Shown here piece by piece: positions 19,138-29,600 of a stretch of DNA of 64,000 nucleotides. Numbering within the stretch: position 1 is the first letter of the stretch; every line of letters starts with the position of its first letter. This DNA is from Arthrobacter sp. EpRS71. Its GTDB lineage: Bacteria > Actinomycetota > Actinomycetes > Actinomycetales > Micrococcaceae. The notes under the pieces were generated by a model. It worked only from the letters and a program-made list of their open reading frames with translations, searched no databases and had not been told where the DNA came from. The stretch covers positions 594,059-658,058 of the forward strand of contig NZ_LNUV01000003.1 in assembly GCF_001512285.1 (NCBI RefSeq), given 5' to 3'. The translations under genes were made by a program, and so were the position numbers.

Positions 19138-20041
19138 CACCCGCAAGCCCACCTTCAAACCCGCTACGGACCCGCGCCAAAGCAAGGCCGGCCGTCCCGG
19201 AGGTGACTCCGGGGAGGTTATCAGCGCTCAGCGCTCCGTTGAGCCGGAAGTGGACAGCAAGGTGACCGGAACAACTAAGGTGACCGGTGCCGCGAAGGCG
19301 GGCAAGACGTCCGCTGCGGGCAACGTTATTGCCTTTCCCGAGCCAAAAAACCGCCGACAGCGACGACTCGTTCTCTGGACGCTTTCAGTGGTGGCTGTGG
19401 TGGTAGGGGCACTGATTGCCGGGGCTGTCTTTTCGCCGGTCCTGGCAGTCCGCACCATCACCGTGGACGGCACATCGTTAGTCACCCCGGATGCGGTGCG
19501 GACTGCTCTCGCCGGCCTCGAAGGCAAGCCGTTGCCGCAAGTTACCGAGCAGGAAATCAACGAACTCCTCAAACCCCTCGTCCAGGTCCGTTCGGCCACC
19601 ATGGAAGCGCGGCCGCCGTCTGAATTGCTGGTGCACGTGGATGAGCGGATTCCGGTGGCACTGCTCAAGCAGGGCGACAGCTACGTGATGGTGGATGTGG
19701 ACGGAGTGCAACTCGGCGCAACCCAGGATTTGGCCACTGTGGCACTGCCCTTGATAGACGCGGGAGTCGGGACTACCAACACGGAGTTGTTCAAGGCAAT
19801 TGCTGCTGTTCTGGACACCCTGCCCGCGGATATCCTGGCCAGGATGTCCACCGCTTCCGCAGCATCACCGGACGCCGTTGAGCTGAAACTGGTGGATGGA
19901 AAGACGGTAGTGTGGGGCAATGCCGAAGACAGGGAGCTGAAGGCGAAGGCACTTGAAGCGTTGCTGAGGATGCCGCCGGACCCGAAGGTCCCGGTCAGTG
20001 TCTACGACGTCAGTGTGCCAAGGCATCCCTTCACAAAATAG
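19130..20041 (+). CDS. ftsQ: Division protein FtsQ
   Basis: A bitopic membrane protein (303 aa from this start). The cytoplasmic tail of about 80 residues is rich in Lys, Thr and Ala. A single membrane segment (TLSVVAVVVGALIAGAVF) follows, then a POTRA domain (VRTITVDGTSLVTPDAVRTAL) and the FtsQ beta domain (ATMEARPPSELLVHVDERIPVALL). It recruits FtsL/FtsB. I chose the ATG at 19130, which overlaps the end of murC by eight bases. An upstream ATG at 19091 is in frame but lies deep inside murC. Confidence 0.93.
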   Translation: MASTRKPTFKPATDPRQSKAGRPGGDSGEVISAQRSVEPEVDSKVTGTTKVTGAAKAGKTSAAGNVIAFPEPKNRRQRRLVLWTLSVVAVVVGALIAGAVFSPVLAVRTITVDGTSLVTPDAVRTALAGLEGKPLPQVTEQEINELLKPLVQVRSATMEARPPSELLVHVDERIPVALLKQGDSYVMVDVDGVQLGATQDLATVALPLIDAGVGTTNTELFKAIAAVLDTLPADILARMSTASAASPDAVELKLVDGKTVVWGNAEDRELKAKALEALLRMPPDPKVPVSVYDVSVPRHPFTK

Positions 20042-20159
20042 GCAGTTTGGAGAACGTAACCTGCGGCTGGCGGTGGCCTTATTTCGCGGCAATCCCACGA
20101 CACGCGCAAGCGGAGATTGCATGTGGGAACCAGAGGAAATACCGTCGCAGTAGAGTTAC

Positions 20160-20188
20160 TTGACATAACTATAACCTTCAACTAGAGG
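20160..20188 (+). promoter_or_regulatory. Probable ftsZ promoter
   Basis: The 216-base gap between ftsQ and ftsZ has TTGACA at 20160-20165 and, 17 bases later, TAGAGG at 20183-20188 as a weak -10. This would give ftsZ its own transcription apart from the upstream dcw operon, as known in other actinobacteria. The start site would fall about 60 bases before the chosen ftsZ start. Confidence 0.5.
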
Positions 20189-20257
20189 GTTAAGGTCCAA
20201 GGATTCAAGTTGGACTCGATCAGTTTCGCTATAGGACACAAGCAAGGGGCACGAAAC

Positions 20258-21478
20258 GTGGCAGCACCGCAGAATTACTTGGCCGTCATCAAGGTCGTCG
20301 GCATCGGCGGCGGTGGCGTGAACGCAGTCAACCGTATGATCGAGGTCGGCCTTCGGGGCGTCGAGTTCATCGCCATCAATACGGACGCGCAGGCGCTGCT
20401 CATGAGCGACGCAGACGTCAAGCTGGACGTCGGGCGTGAGCTCACCCGCGGCCTCGGCGCGGGGGCGAACCCCGAGGTCGGCAAGCAGGCCGCAGAAGAT
20501 CACGCCGACGAGATCGAAGAAGTTCTCCGGGGTGCTGACATGGTTTTCGTCACCGCAGGCGAGGGCGGTGGCACCGGAACCGGTGGCGCTCCCGTGGTCG
20601 CGCGCATCGCCCGCTCCCTGGGTGCGCTGACCATTGGCGTCGTCACCCGTCCGTTTACTTTCGAAGGCCGACGCCGTGCAGGCTCTGCCGAGGCCGGCAT
20701 TGACGCCCTCCGCGACGAAGTCGACACCTTGATCGTCATCCCCAACGATCGCCTCCTGTCCATCAGCGACCGCAACGTGTCCGTCCTGGATGCTTTCCGC
20801 TCTGCGGACCAGGTGCTCTTGTCCGGTGTCCAGGGCATCACCGACCTCATTACCACCCCCGGTCTGATCAACCTGGACTTCGCTGACGTCAAGTCAGTCA
20901 TGCAGGGCGCAGGATCGGCCCTGATGGGTATTGGTTCCGCCCGTGGTGAAGACCGTGCCGTCAAGGCTGCGGAACTCGCTATCGCCTCCCCGCTCCTGGA
21001 GGCTTCCATTGACGGTGCCCACGGTGTCCTGCTGTCCATCCAAGGCGGCTCTGATCTCGGCCTCTTCGAAATCAACGAGGCTGCCCGCCTTGTCCAGGAA
21101 GTGGCCCACCCGGAAGCGAACATCATCTTTGGTGCCGTTATTGACGACGCCTTGGGAGACGAAGCACGCGTGACGGTTATCGCCGCAGGCTTCGATGACG
21201 TCAAGGCAACTTCGCCTTCCATGGACCAGTCTCGTCCGGCCCAAAACCCGGTGCCGTCGGAAAGGCCTGCTGCTCCGAGCAGTGCGCCGTCCAACGCTGC
21301 AGCCCCGCAGCACGCCACCGCAGGAATCGGTGCTGCAGGCCTGAGCAACTGGGGCCAGCAGCGTCCCTCGGCTCTGCCGGCAGACTCCGGCTTCGACGTC
21401 GATCTCCCCGCAGTGGTTGAGCCGGACCTTTCGGGCAGCCGCTCCGATGATCTCGATGTTCCTGACTTCTTGAAGTAA
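20258..21478 (+). CDS. ftsZ: Division GTPase FtsZ
   Basis: A tubulin homologue that assembles the Z ring (406 aa). The nucleotide-binding core begins [16 protein letters not shown], and the [16 protein letters not shown] tubulin signature is intact. The T7 loop [11 protein letters not shown] provides the catalytic Asp. A variable Ala/Pro/Ser-rich linker (about 320-395) leads to the conserved C-terminal peptide DLDVPDFLK, the binding site for SepF and other partners. I chose the GTG at 20258: it gives the standard [13 protein letters not shown] start and follows AAGGGG. A longer frame from 20210 adds 16 non-family residues. There is no ftsA nearby, consistent with actinobacteria. Confidence 0.97.
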   Translation: MAAPQNYLAVIKVVGIGGGGVNAVNRMIEVGLRGVEFIAINTDAQALLMSDADVKLDVGRELTRGLGAGANPEVGKQAAEDHADEIEEVLRGADMVFVTAGEGGGTGTGGAPVVARIARSLGALTIGVVTRPFTFEGRRRAGSAEAGIDALRDEVDTLIVIPNDRLLSISDRNVSVLDAFRSADQVLLSGVQGITDLITTPGLINLDFADVKSVMQGAGSALMGIGSARGEDRAVKAAELAIASPLLEASIDGAHGVLLSIQGGSDLGLFEINEAARLVQEVAHPEANIIFGAVIDDALGDEARVTVIAAGFDDVKATSPSMDQSRPAQNPVPSERPAAPSSAPSNAAAPQHATAGIGAAGLSNWGQQRPSALPADSGFDVDLPAVVEPDLSGSRSDDLDVPDFLK

Positions 21479-21503
21479 GCCACGTTCGGAGAGTCAGTAC
21501 CAG

Positions 21504-22277
21504 GTGTTTTGGTGGCGAAATGAAGTTCGGCCCGGCGTATCTGTAGCCTTCACGGATACAGGCGCCGGGAACCTGGCTCTCCACGTGCAGGACGACCCCT
21601 TGGACGTGATGGCTCGTCGCGCCCGGTTGGAACAGGCCGTCGGCCTGGGCGGCGACTCGGGGTCACGGCGGTTCCAGTACATGGACCAGGTTCATGGAAA
21701 CCACGTCGAGTTCGTTGAAGCCTACGGTCCTGGTCCAACGGCTGATGCCTTGGTCTCCGCTGTTCCGGCGTCGTCCACGGCTTCCGGACCTGTGGCACCT
21801 TTCCCGAGCCCGGCAATCTCCGGGCGATCAGTACAGCCTCTGGCCGTCATGGTGGCTGACTGTGTTCCGGTTCTGCTTGTTGGCACCGACTCCGCTAACA
21901 GCCCCGTCCTGGCTGCTGCCCATGCCGGACGTCCCGGTGTCGCTTCAGCGGTGGTGCCCGCGACCGTCGCGGAAATGCGGCGTCGGGGAGCTGCCGGTAT
22001 CAGCGCTTGGCTCGGGCCCTCTATTTGTGGATCCTGCTATGAAGTCCCGGAACAGCTGCGTGCTGATGTGGCAGCAAAGTATCCCGAGACGTGGTCTTCC
22101 ACCTCGTGGGGAACGCCTGCCCTGGATTTGCCGGCGGGTGTTCGGGCCCAGTTGGCCGCGCTGGATGTCCCCGTGGAGTATTCGGGGGACTGCACCCTTG
22201 AGAACGACTCCCTATTTTCCTACCGGCGGGACTCCCTGACCGGTCGATTCGCAGGTTTGGTGTGGACGCATGACTAG
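21504..22277 (+). CDS. pgeF: PgeF family (YfiH/LACC1) protein
   Basis: A 257-residue member of the YfiH/DUF152 family, described in E. coli as a peptidoglycan-editing factor and in other work as a purine nucleoside or polyphenol-oxidising enzyme. The metal-site pattern is present: MDQVHGNH, VADCVPVLL, AAHAGRPG and GPSICGSCYEV. The GTG start at 21504 is the first in frame. It overlaps the next gene by eight bases. Position directly after ftsZ is common in actinobacteria and fits a role in wall quality control. Confidence 0.9.
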   Translation: MFWWRNEVRPGVSVAFTDTGAGNLALHVQDDPLDVMARRARLEQAVGLGGDSGSRRFQYMDQVHGNHVEFVEAYGPGPTADALVSAVPASSTASGPVAPFPSPAISGRSVQPLAVMVADCVPVLLVGTDSANSPVLAAAHAGRPGVASAVVPATVAEMRRRGAAGISAWLGPSICGSCYEVPEQLRADVAAKYPETWSSTSWGTPALDLPAGVRAQLAALDVPVEYSGDCTLENDSLFSYRRDSLTGRFAGLVWTHD

Positions 22278-23028
22278 CTTTGACGATGGCGACGAACAGC
22301 GGGAAGAGCCAGTTGGCGACCCCCGCGCCGCTGAGCTGGCTGAGCGGCTGGGGTTGGTGCGGCAGCGAATCGAGTCGGCCACGCGCGCTGCAGCCCGGAG
22401 TGATCTGCCGACATTGATGGTGGTGACCAAATTCCATCCCGCGGCTGACGTCCGCCGACTGGCAGCCCTTGGCGTTCGGGATGTCGGTGAGAACCGTGAT
22501 CAGGAAGCAGCCGCCAAAAGTGCTGAACTCTCAGAGGTTGACGTCCGCTGGCATTTCATCGGCCAGCTTCAGAGCAATAAGGCAAAGTCCGTGGCCAGGT
22601 ACGCTGCCTCGGTCCAGTCCGTTGACCGTCCGCAGCTTGTTGAAGCTTTGGCCAAGGCCGTCGCCCGGGAGAAGGATGCCACCGGCCGTAGCGATCTTGA
22701 CTGTTTCATCCAGGTCAGCTTGGACCACGACGCCGGTGCGCACCGAGGTGGCGCCAGCCCCGCAGACGTTGAGCTGCTGGGGGAAAAAATCGAGTCGGCG
22801 GACGGCCTCGTGTTGTCCGGACTCATGGCCGTGGCGCCGTTGGGGGGGGACCCGGACGCTGCGTTTGAAAGGCTGGCGGCGATTTCCGAGGCGCTCCGGG
22901 CCGTTCATCCGGCAGCAGTGGGGATTTCCGCCGGGATGAGCCAGGACCTCGAATCCGCTGTGAGGTTCGGGGCGACACACCTGAGAATTGGCTCCGATAT
23001 TCTCGGTTCCCGCCCAGCCGTGGGGTAG
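22270..23028 (+). CDS. YggS family PLP-binding homeostasis protein
   Basis: A 252-residue protein with the PLP-lysine region LMVVTKFHPAADVRRLAALG (Lys in TKF), GENRDQEA, and WHFIGQLQSNKAK, all YggS/PROSC signatures. Members bind pyridoxal phosphate and maintain its homeostasis without known racemase activity. It begins inside the end of pgeF and precedes sepF, the usual ftsZ-pgeF-yggS-sepF order. Confidence 0.93.
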   Translation: MTSFDDGDEQREEPVGDPRAAELAERLGLVRQRIESATRAAARSDLPTLMVVTKFHPAADVRRLAALGVRDVGENRDQEAAAKSAELSEVDVRWHFIGQLQSNKAKSVARYAASVQSVDRPQLVEALAKAVAREKDATGRSDLDCFIQVSLDHDAGAHRGGASPADVELLGEKIESADGLVLSGLMAVAPLGGDPDAAFERLAAISEALRAVHPAAVGISAGMSQDLESAVRFGATHLRIGSDILGSRPAVG

Positions 23029-23113
23029 CGTCAAAGTATTGGAATGACGGGCCGGGGTTCCAATATGTCAAGTCATGGCGGCCCGCCTACTGCAGAAATG
23101 ATAGGAGTGCACC

Positions 23114-23650
23114 ATGGCTGGCGCTCTGCGCAAGACAATGATCTATCTTGGGCTCGCCGACGGCGATGAACACTACGAATCTGAGCAGTCCGTCGCCACG
23201 CACCACGATGAAGAACGCCCCCAGGCACAGGAACGGGAAGAGCGCCGTGCGCCTGCTCCCGTCCGGGAAGTTGTCCGTGAAATGCCCACTGTAGATGCCG
23301 AAGAGGAATACCGCGCACCCGTGACACCCATCAAGCGTGCGGCGTCCAGCCGCGAAGATGCCTCGGGCCTGAGGCAGATCACCACTGTTCACCCACGTTC
23401 ATACAACGATGCCAAAGTCATCGGTGAGAGCTTCAGGGATGGCATTCCGGTCATCATGAATGTCACGGACATGGGCGAGTCCGATGCCAAGCGGCTTGTG
23501 GACTTCTCGGCCGGTCTTGTGTTTGGCCTTCACGGCAGCATAGAGCGGGTCACCAACAAGGTGTTCCTGTTGTCGCCGTCATATGTTGAAGTCATCGGTG
23601 ATGACAAGAAGGCCAGCGAGACGCAGGCCAGCTTCTTCAACCAAAGCTGA
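23114..23650 (+). CDS. sepF: Division protein SepF
   Basis: A 178-residue FtsZ-interacting protein that tethers FtsZ to the membrane in bacteria lacking FtsA. The N-terminus ([19 protein letters not shown]) forms the amphipathic membrane-binding helix. An acidic/Glu-Arg-rich linker follows, and then the globular SepF domain ([16 protein letters not shown]...VINMTDMGES-type pattern, [17 protein letters not shown]) at about residues 90-170. Strong neighbourhood support between yggS and yggT. Confidence 0.96.
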   Translation: MAGALRKTMIYLGLADGDEHYESEQSVATHHDEERPQAQEREERRAPAPVREVVREMPTVDAEEEYRAPVTPIKRAASSREDASGLRQITTVHPRSYNDAKVIGESFRDGIPVIMNVTDMGESDAKRLVDFSAGLVFGLHGSIERVTNKVFLLSPSYVEVIGDDKKASETQASFFNQS

Positions 23651-23756
23651 CAGACTGTTTCCATGGATGCCAGGCGGGTTCACCTGCCTGGCATCTGTGT
23701 TGCAATAGTAGGGACCGATTGACATTCCGGAACAAGTGGGAGATCTGAGCTAACTC

Positions 23757-24044
23757 GTGGGCATTGTTTTCGGCCTTATCTACATAGTGTTGTTGCTGTT
23801 CTTCATTGCCTTGATCATCCGGCTCGTTTTCGAATGGGTGCAGATGTTCGCTCGCCAATGGCGTCCTAGCGGTGTGGCGTTGGTTACAGCCCATGTGGTC
23901 TATTCCGTGACGGATCCGCCGTTGAGGAGACTTCGTAAGCTCATACCTCCACTCCAACTGGGCGGAATTTCTCTGGATCTGGGCTTTTTGATCCTGATTA
24001 TTGCCGTCAGTATTGCCATGAACGTGGCTGCTGGCTTGGCATAA
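23757..24044 (+). CDS. YggT family membrane protein
   Basis: A 95-residue integral membrane protein with two hydrophobic segments (about 3-25 and 75-93) and the central YggT motif YSVTDPPLRRLRKLIPPLQLGG. The start is a GTG at 23757. Members sit between sepF and divIVA in many Gram-positives. The molecular role is unclear, although osmotic and division links have been proposed. Confidence 0.9.
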   Translation: MGIVFGLIYIVLLLFFIALIIRLVFEWVQMFARQWRPSGVALVTAHVVYSVTDPPLRRLRKLIPPLQLGGISLDLGFLILIIAVSIAMNVAAGLA

Positions 24045-24199
24045 CCGCCCGCGGAACCTGGGCCACCGATGGTTCACAGGCCGCAAATTCGCCAATTCAA
24101 CACGATGGTGTTGAATTGGAGGAACAAGATGTTATTTAGGTACCGTAGTTTTGAACGGCCGGAAGGCCTACTGACTAACTAGACCAACGAGGTGACCAG

Positions 24200-24898
24200 A
24201 TGGCTTTGACGCCAGAAGACGTTGTCAACAAGCGCTTTCAGCCGACCAAGTTCCGCGAAGGCTACGACCAAGACGAGGTTGATGACTTCCTTGACGAGAT
24301 CGTGGTGGAACTTCGCCGCTTGAACCAGGAGAACGACGAGCTTCGCAAGAAGCTTGGCGAGGCCGGTTCGGCTGTGCCTGCTGCAGCTGCTGCTGCCCCG
24401 GTGGTTGAGAAGGTTCCGGCTCCGGTCAAGGTTGACAAGGAAGCTGAGGCAAAGGCGGAAGCTGAAGCCAAGGCTGCTGAGGCTGCCAAGAAGAAGGAAG
24501 CCGAGCAGGCTGCTGCAGCAGCATCGGCTCCCAAGGCTCCCGCAGCATCCAACACCCACACCGCTTCCGCTGAATCGGCTGCCGGCTTGCTGGCCATGGC
24601 ACAGCAGATGCACGACAAGCACGTTGCTGATGGTGCACAGCAGAAGGAAAAGATTATTGCTGAGGCACAGATCGAGGCTTCCAGCCTTGTGAACGATGCC
24701 CAGGAAAAGTCCCGCAAGATTCTGGGTGCTCTGGAGCAGCAGCGTTCGGTTCTGGAGCGCAAGGTGGAGCAGCTCCGCGGCTTCGAGCGCGATTACCGCT
24801 CCCGCCTGAAGGCCTACATCGAAGGCCAACTGCGTGACCTCGACGCCCGTGGTTCCGTTGCTGCCCCTGAGGTCGGCGAAGCAACCGCTGACGTTTAG
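24200..24898 (+). CDS. divIVA: DivIVA/Wag31 polar growth scaffold
   Basis: A 232-residue protein that recognises curved membrane at cell poles and septa and organises wall growth. The N-terminal lipid-binding domain reads MALTPEDVVNKRFQPTKF and then GYDQDEVDDFLDEIV. The middle is an Ala/Glu/Lys-rich low-complexity segment (about 55-120). The C-terminal half is coiled coil (QEKSRKILGALEQQRSVLERKVEQLRGF in part). A GAGGTGA site precedes the ATG. A terminator follows, ending the dcw block. Confidence 0.96.
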   Translation: MALTPEDVVNKRFQPTKFREGYDQDEVDDFLDEIVVELRRLNQENDELRKKLGEAGSAVPAAAAAAPVVEKVPAPVKVDKEAEAKAEAEAKAAEAAKKKEAEQAAAAASAPKAPAASNTHTASAESAAGLLAMAQQMHDKHVADGAQQKEKIIAEAQIEASSLVNDAQEKSRKILGALEQQRSVLERKVEQLRGFERDYRSRLKAYIEGQLRDLDARGSVAAPEVGEATADV

Positions 24899-24910
24899 CA
24901 AGTATTCTGA

Positions 24911-24946
24911 AAGCCGGTGGCTGAGGACTCCTCGGCCACCGGCTTT
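24911..24946 (+). terminator. Terminator after divIVA
   Basis: AAGCCGGTGGC...GCCACCGGCTT forms a long GC-rich stem at 24911-24945, followed by a short T run. It marks the end of the division cluster. Confidence 0.8.
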
Positions 24947-25021
24947 CGCCGTTAAAGGACAATAAAGACTGACAACGGCTAAATCTGACAGCAGCCCGCA
25001 CGCTTCCCGAATGAAAGCACT

Positions 25022-25630
25022 ATGACCGACGACTTCACCGCTGACGCCACACAGCCGAAGCCCGCAGAGCGCCGTAAGTGGCGTCCTGCCATGCTCTGGC
25101 TCTTCACCGGCTTTGCCGTGTTCGCCTACGTTTTTGACCAGCTCACCAAATGGTGGGTGACCAGCACCATGACGGAGGGGGAGCGTATTCCGGTCCTGCC
25201 TCCGCTGCTGCACTGGTACTTCATCCGTAACTCCGGGGCGGCGTTTTCCATTGGCGAGAACGTCACATGGATTTTCACAATCGTCATGGCAGCCGTCTCG
25301 GTCGCGATTCTCTTTCAACTGCGAAAGTTGGGCTCGGCCTGGTGGGCGCTTTCACTCGGCCTGCTCTTAGGTGGTGCCCTGGGCAACCTGACTGACCGCC
25401 TCTTCCGGGAGCCATCCTTCGCGATGGGCCATGTGGTGGACTTCATTCAGCTGCCAAACTTTGCCATCTTCAACATCGCAGACTCGGCGGTGGTGTCCGG
25501 CGTCGTTATTATCTGTCTCCTGACACTGCGGGGGATCGGCATGGACGGTACACGTCAAGTGGCTGCCGCCAAGCCAGCCAAAGATGCCAAACCCGCCAGC
25601 GGCGCCACCGGGGAGCCCGCTGGTGAGTAA
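25022..25630 (+). CDS. lspA: Lipoprotein signal peptidase (SPase II)
   Basis: A 202-residue membrane aspartyl protease that removes signal peptides from prolipoproteins. Four hydrophobic segments are visible. Family motifs are [32 protein letters not shown] (catalytic Asp) and [11 protein letters not shown] (second catalytic Asp). The C-terminus is a charged Lys/Ala tail. The stop lies inside the start of the next gene, so the two are coupled. It would process lipoproteins such as those encoded at 2315-2893 and 45845-46447. Confidence 0.96.
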   Translation: MTDDFTADATQPKPAERRKWRPAMLWLFTGFAVFAYVFDQLTKWWVTSTMTEGERIPVLPPLLHWYFIRNSGAAFSIGENVTWIFTIVMAAVSVAILFQLRKLGSAWWALSLGLLLGGALGNLTDRLFREPSFAMGHVVDFIQLPNFAIFNIADSAVVSGVVIICLLTLRGIGMDGTRQVAAAKPAKDAKPASGATGEPAGE

Positions 25631-26549
25631 ATCGGTGGTGGTACCGGAAGAACTGGCCGGGGTACGTGTTGACGCCGGGCTGGCGCAGCTCCTGGACATC
25701 TCCAGGTCAGCAGCGGCATTGCTGATTTCAGAGGGAAACGTCATCAGCGGCGGCGTTGCGCTGGGTAAATCGGCGAAGCTCGTCGCAGGCGCAGTGCTTG
25801 ATGTCACGGTTCCCGAGCGGCCGGATCCCTTGGAAATCGTGGAGGAAGTTGTGGAAGGCCTGAACATCCTGCTGGACGACGAGGATTTCGTTGTCATCGA
25901 CAAACCCGTGGGGGTTGCAGCCCACCCTTCACCCGGCTGGGTTGGGCCCACAGTCGTGGGAGGCTTAGCCGGTGCCGGATTCAGAATTTCCACATCAGGG
26001 GCGCCCGAGCGTGCGGGGATCGTTCACAGGCTTGATGTGGGGACGTCCGGTGTCATGGTGGTGGCCAAGACCGAGCATGCTTACACGGTGCTGAAGAAGG
26101 CGTTCAAAGAACGCACTGTGGACAAGGTGTACCACGCCGTTGTCCAGGGGCTGCCCGATCCCCTCCAAGGGACTATTGATGCCCCGATCGGACGCCATCC
26201 GGGCCACGACTGGCGATTCGCTGTGATCGAGGACGGCCGGCCCTCAGTGACCCACTACGAGGTCCTGGAAGCATTCGGCAAGGCAACACTGGTGGAAGTG
26301 CATCTGGAGACCGGCCGCACCCACCAGATCCGCGTCCATTTTTCAGCGTTGCGTCACCCCTGCGCCGGCGACCTGACCTATGGGGCGGATCCGCGCCTCG
26401 CAGCAACCTTGGGGCTCACTCGCCAGTGGTTGCACGCCCGCCAGCTCGGTTTCACCCACCCCCGCACGGGGGAGTGGGTGCAAGTCAGCAGCGACTACCC
26501 CGCAGATCTCCAGTACGCCCTGGATCTGCTGGCAAGCGGTTCTGCGTAG
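25623..26549 (+). CDS. RluA family 23S rRNA pseudouridine synthase
   Basis: A 308-residue enzyme with an N-terminal S4 RNA-binding domain ([23 protein letters not shown]) and a catalytic domain whose signature [15 protein letters not shown] carries the nucleophilic Asp. [22 protein letters not shown] is the second conserved block (read in parts). It is probably RluD-like, but the exact uridine target cannot be assigned. I chose the GTG at 25623 ([13 protein letters not shown]), overlapping lspA by eight bases. A longer frame from 25584 would lie inside lspA. Confidence 0.94.
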   Translation: MSKSVVVPEELAGVRVDAGLAQLLDISRSAAALLISEGNVISGGVALGKSAKLVAGAVLDVTVPERPDPLEIVEEVVEGLNILLDDEDFVVIDKPVGVAAHPSPGWVGPTVVGGLAGAGFRISTSGAPERAGIVHRLDVGTSGVMVVAKTEHAYTVLKKAFKERTVDKVYHAVVQGLPDPLQGTIDAPIGRHPGHDWRFAVIEDGRPSVTHYEVLEAFGKATLVEVHLETGRTHQIRVHFSALRHPCAGDLTYGADPRLAATLGLTRQWLHARQLGFTHPRTGEWVQVSSDYPADLQYALDLLASGSA

Positions 26550-26603
26550 ACTGCCATCCCGTCCCGGTTCCGCATCGTGTCGGACCCGGGACGGTAGACT
26601 GTC

Positions 26604-29600
26604 GTGGTGACTTCCAGCAATGATTCGTTCGTCCATCTGCACACCCATACCGAATACTCCATGCTGGATGGAGCTGCCCGGCTCGGGGAGCTGTTTGATG
26701 AAACCGAACGGTTGGGCATGCCCGCCCTGGCCACGACGGACCACGGATATCTGTTCGGTGCGTTCGACTTCTGGCGCAAAGCCACAGACAAGGGCATCAA
26801 GCCGATCATCGGCGTCGAAGCCTACGTAACCCCCGGCACTGCCCGCGGTGACAAGGAACGCGTGCGCTGGGGCGACGAAAGCCAGCGCAAGGACGACGTC
26901 TCCGGTGGTGGCTCGTACACCCACATGACGCTCCTGAGCTACAACAACGTGGGCATGCGGAACCTCTTCAGGGCCTCGTCCATTGCTTCATTGGACTCCG
27001 TCTTTGGCAAATGGCCGCGGTTGGACCGGGAGCTGCTCAACACCTACTCCGAAGGTCTCATCGCCACCACGGGTTGCCCTTCGGGGGAAGTCCAGACCAA
27101 GCTTCGGCTCGGCCTCTACCGCGAGGCCGTGGAGGCCGCAGCAGAGTTCCGCGACATTTTTGGGGCAGAGAACTACTTCTGCGAACTAATGGATCACGGC
27201 CTGGACATTGAACGGCGCGTCACCGGCGACCTCCTCCGTTTGGCCAAGGAGCTCAACCTCCCGCTGGTGGCCACCAATGACCTCCACTACACGCATGAGC
27301 ACGATGCCAAGGCCCACGAGGCGTTGTTGGCGATCCAGTCGGGTTCAACGCTCCTGGAACCGACGTATGACAACGGCGGGTCCCGCTTCGCGTTCTCCGG
27401 CAGTGGCTACTACCTGAAGTCTCCGCGGGAGATGCGCGAGCTGTTCCGTGATCACCCTGAAGCCTGCGACAACACGCTGCTCATCGCCGAGCGCTGCGAA
27501 GTTTCCTTCAACACCGGCGCCAACTACATGCCGCGTTTCCCATGCCCTCCCGGGGAAGACGAGACGTCCTGGCTGGTCAAGGAAGTGGATACCGGCCTGC
27601 AGTACCGCTATCCGCAAGGCATTCCTGACAAGGTCCGGAAACAGGCGGACTATGAGCTCGGCGTCATCACGTCCATGGGGTTCCCCGGGTACTTCCTGGT
27701 GGTTGCCGACTTCATCAACTGGGCCAAGAACAACGGCATCCGCGTAGGTCCCGGCCGTGGTTCAGGTGCAGGTTCCATGGTGGCCTACGCCATGCGCATC
27801 ACCGACCTTGACCCGCTGCAGCACGGCCTGATCTTTGAACGCTTCCTCAACCCGGACCGCGTCTCCATGCCTGACTTCGACGTCGACTTCGATGATCGCC
27901 GCCGCTCCGAGGTGATCGACTACGTCACCAAGAAGTACGGCGATGAACGCGTGGCCATGATCGTCACCTACGGAACGATCAAGACCAAGCAGGCGCTCAA
28001 GGACTCCTCCCGCGTGCTTGGCTACCCGTTCAGCATGGGCGAGACGCTCACCAAAGCCCTTCCGCCTGCCGTCATGGCCAAGGACATTCCGCTGGCCGAC
28101 ATCCAGAACAAGGAATCAAAGCGGTACAGCGAAGCAGGGGATTTCCGCCAGCTGATCGCCACCGATCCCGAGGCCGCAAAGGTCTTTGAGACTGCGCTGG
28201 GCATCGAGGGCCTGAAGCGCCAGTGGGGTGTTCACGCTGCCGGCGTCATCATGTCCTCGGACCCCATCATCGATGTCATCCCCATCATGCGCCGTTTCCA
28301 AGACGGCCAGGTCATCACCCAGTTCGATTACCCAACGTCTGAAGGCCTCGGCCTGATCAAGATGGACTTCCTGGGCCTCCGAAACCTCACGATCATTTCG
28401 GATGCCCTGGAAAACATCAAGATGAACCGGGGCGTTGACCTCGATCTTGAAAACCTGGAACTCGACGACGCAGCCTCCTACGAACTTCTGGCCCGCGGTG
28501 ACACTTTGGGCGTCTTCCAGCTCGACGGTGGACCCATGCGGTCCTTGCTCAAGCTCATGAAGCCTGACAACTTCGAAGACATCTCAGCAGTTCTTGCGCT
28601 CTACCGGCCCGGACCCATGGGCGCCAACGCCCACACCGACTACGCGCTGCGCAAGAACGGGATCCAGGAAGTCATTCCCATCCACCCGGAGTTGGAAGAG
28701 CCGCTCAAGGAAATCCTCGGTGGGACCTTCGGCCTGATCGTGTATCAGGAGCAGGTCATGGCCGTTGCCCAGAAGCTGGCCGGCTACTCGCTTGGCCAAG
28801 CAGACATTCTCCGCCGCGCCATGGGCAAGAAGAAGAAGTCCGAGTTGGACAAGCAGTTCGCCGGCTTCTCCCAAGGCATGCAGGACAACGGCTACTCCAT
28901 GGCCGCCGTCAAGACACTCTGGGACATCCTGCTCCCGTTCTCCGACTACGCCTTCAATAAGGCTCACTCGGCAGCGTACGGCGTGATCTCCTACTGGACG
29001 GCCTACCTGAAGGCGCACTACGCGCCGGAGTACATGGCCGCCCTGCTCACGTCCGTGGGTGATGACAAGGACAAGTCCGCCATCTATCTCAATGAGTGCA
29101 GGCGCATGGGGATCACCGTTTTGCCGCCGGATGTCAATGAGTCCTCGCTGAACTTCACTCCTGTGGGCACGGACATCCGCTTCGGTATGGGGGCCATCCG
29201 CAACGTGGGCGTCAACGTGGTGGATGCCATGGTGGCCGCCCGCACGTCAGAGGGCAAGTACACGTCCTTCAAGGACTTCCTCTTGAAGGTTCCGGCCGTG
29301 GTGTGTAACAAGCGCACCATAGAATCGCTGATCAAGGCCGGAGCGTTCGATTCGCTGGGCCACCATCGGCGTGCTTTGGCGATGATCCACGAAGAAGCCA
29401 TTGATTCGGTGATCACTCTTAAGCGCAACGAAGCGATTGGCCAGTTCGATCTTTTCGCGGGCTTTGAAGACCAGGAGCCCGAAGCGTCGCTGACCACCGA
29501 GATCCCTGACCTGCCCGAGTGGGAGAAGAAGGACAAGCTGTCCTTCGAAAGGGACATGCTGGGACTTTACGTTTCAGATCACCCCCTGCAGGGGCTGGAG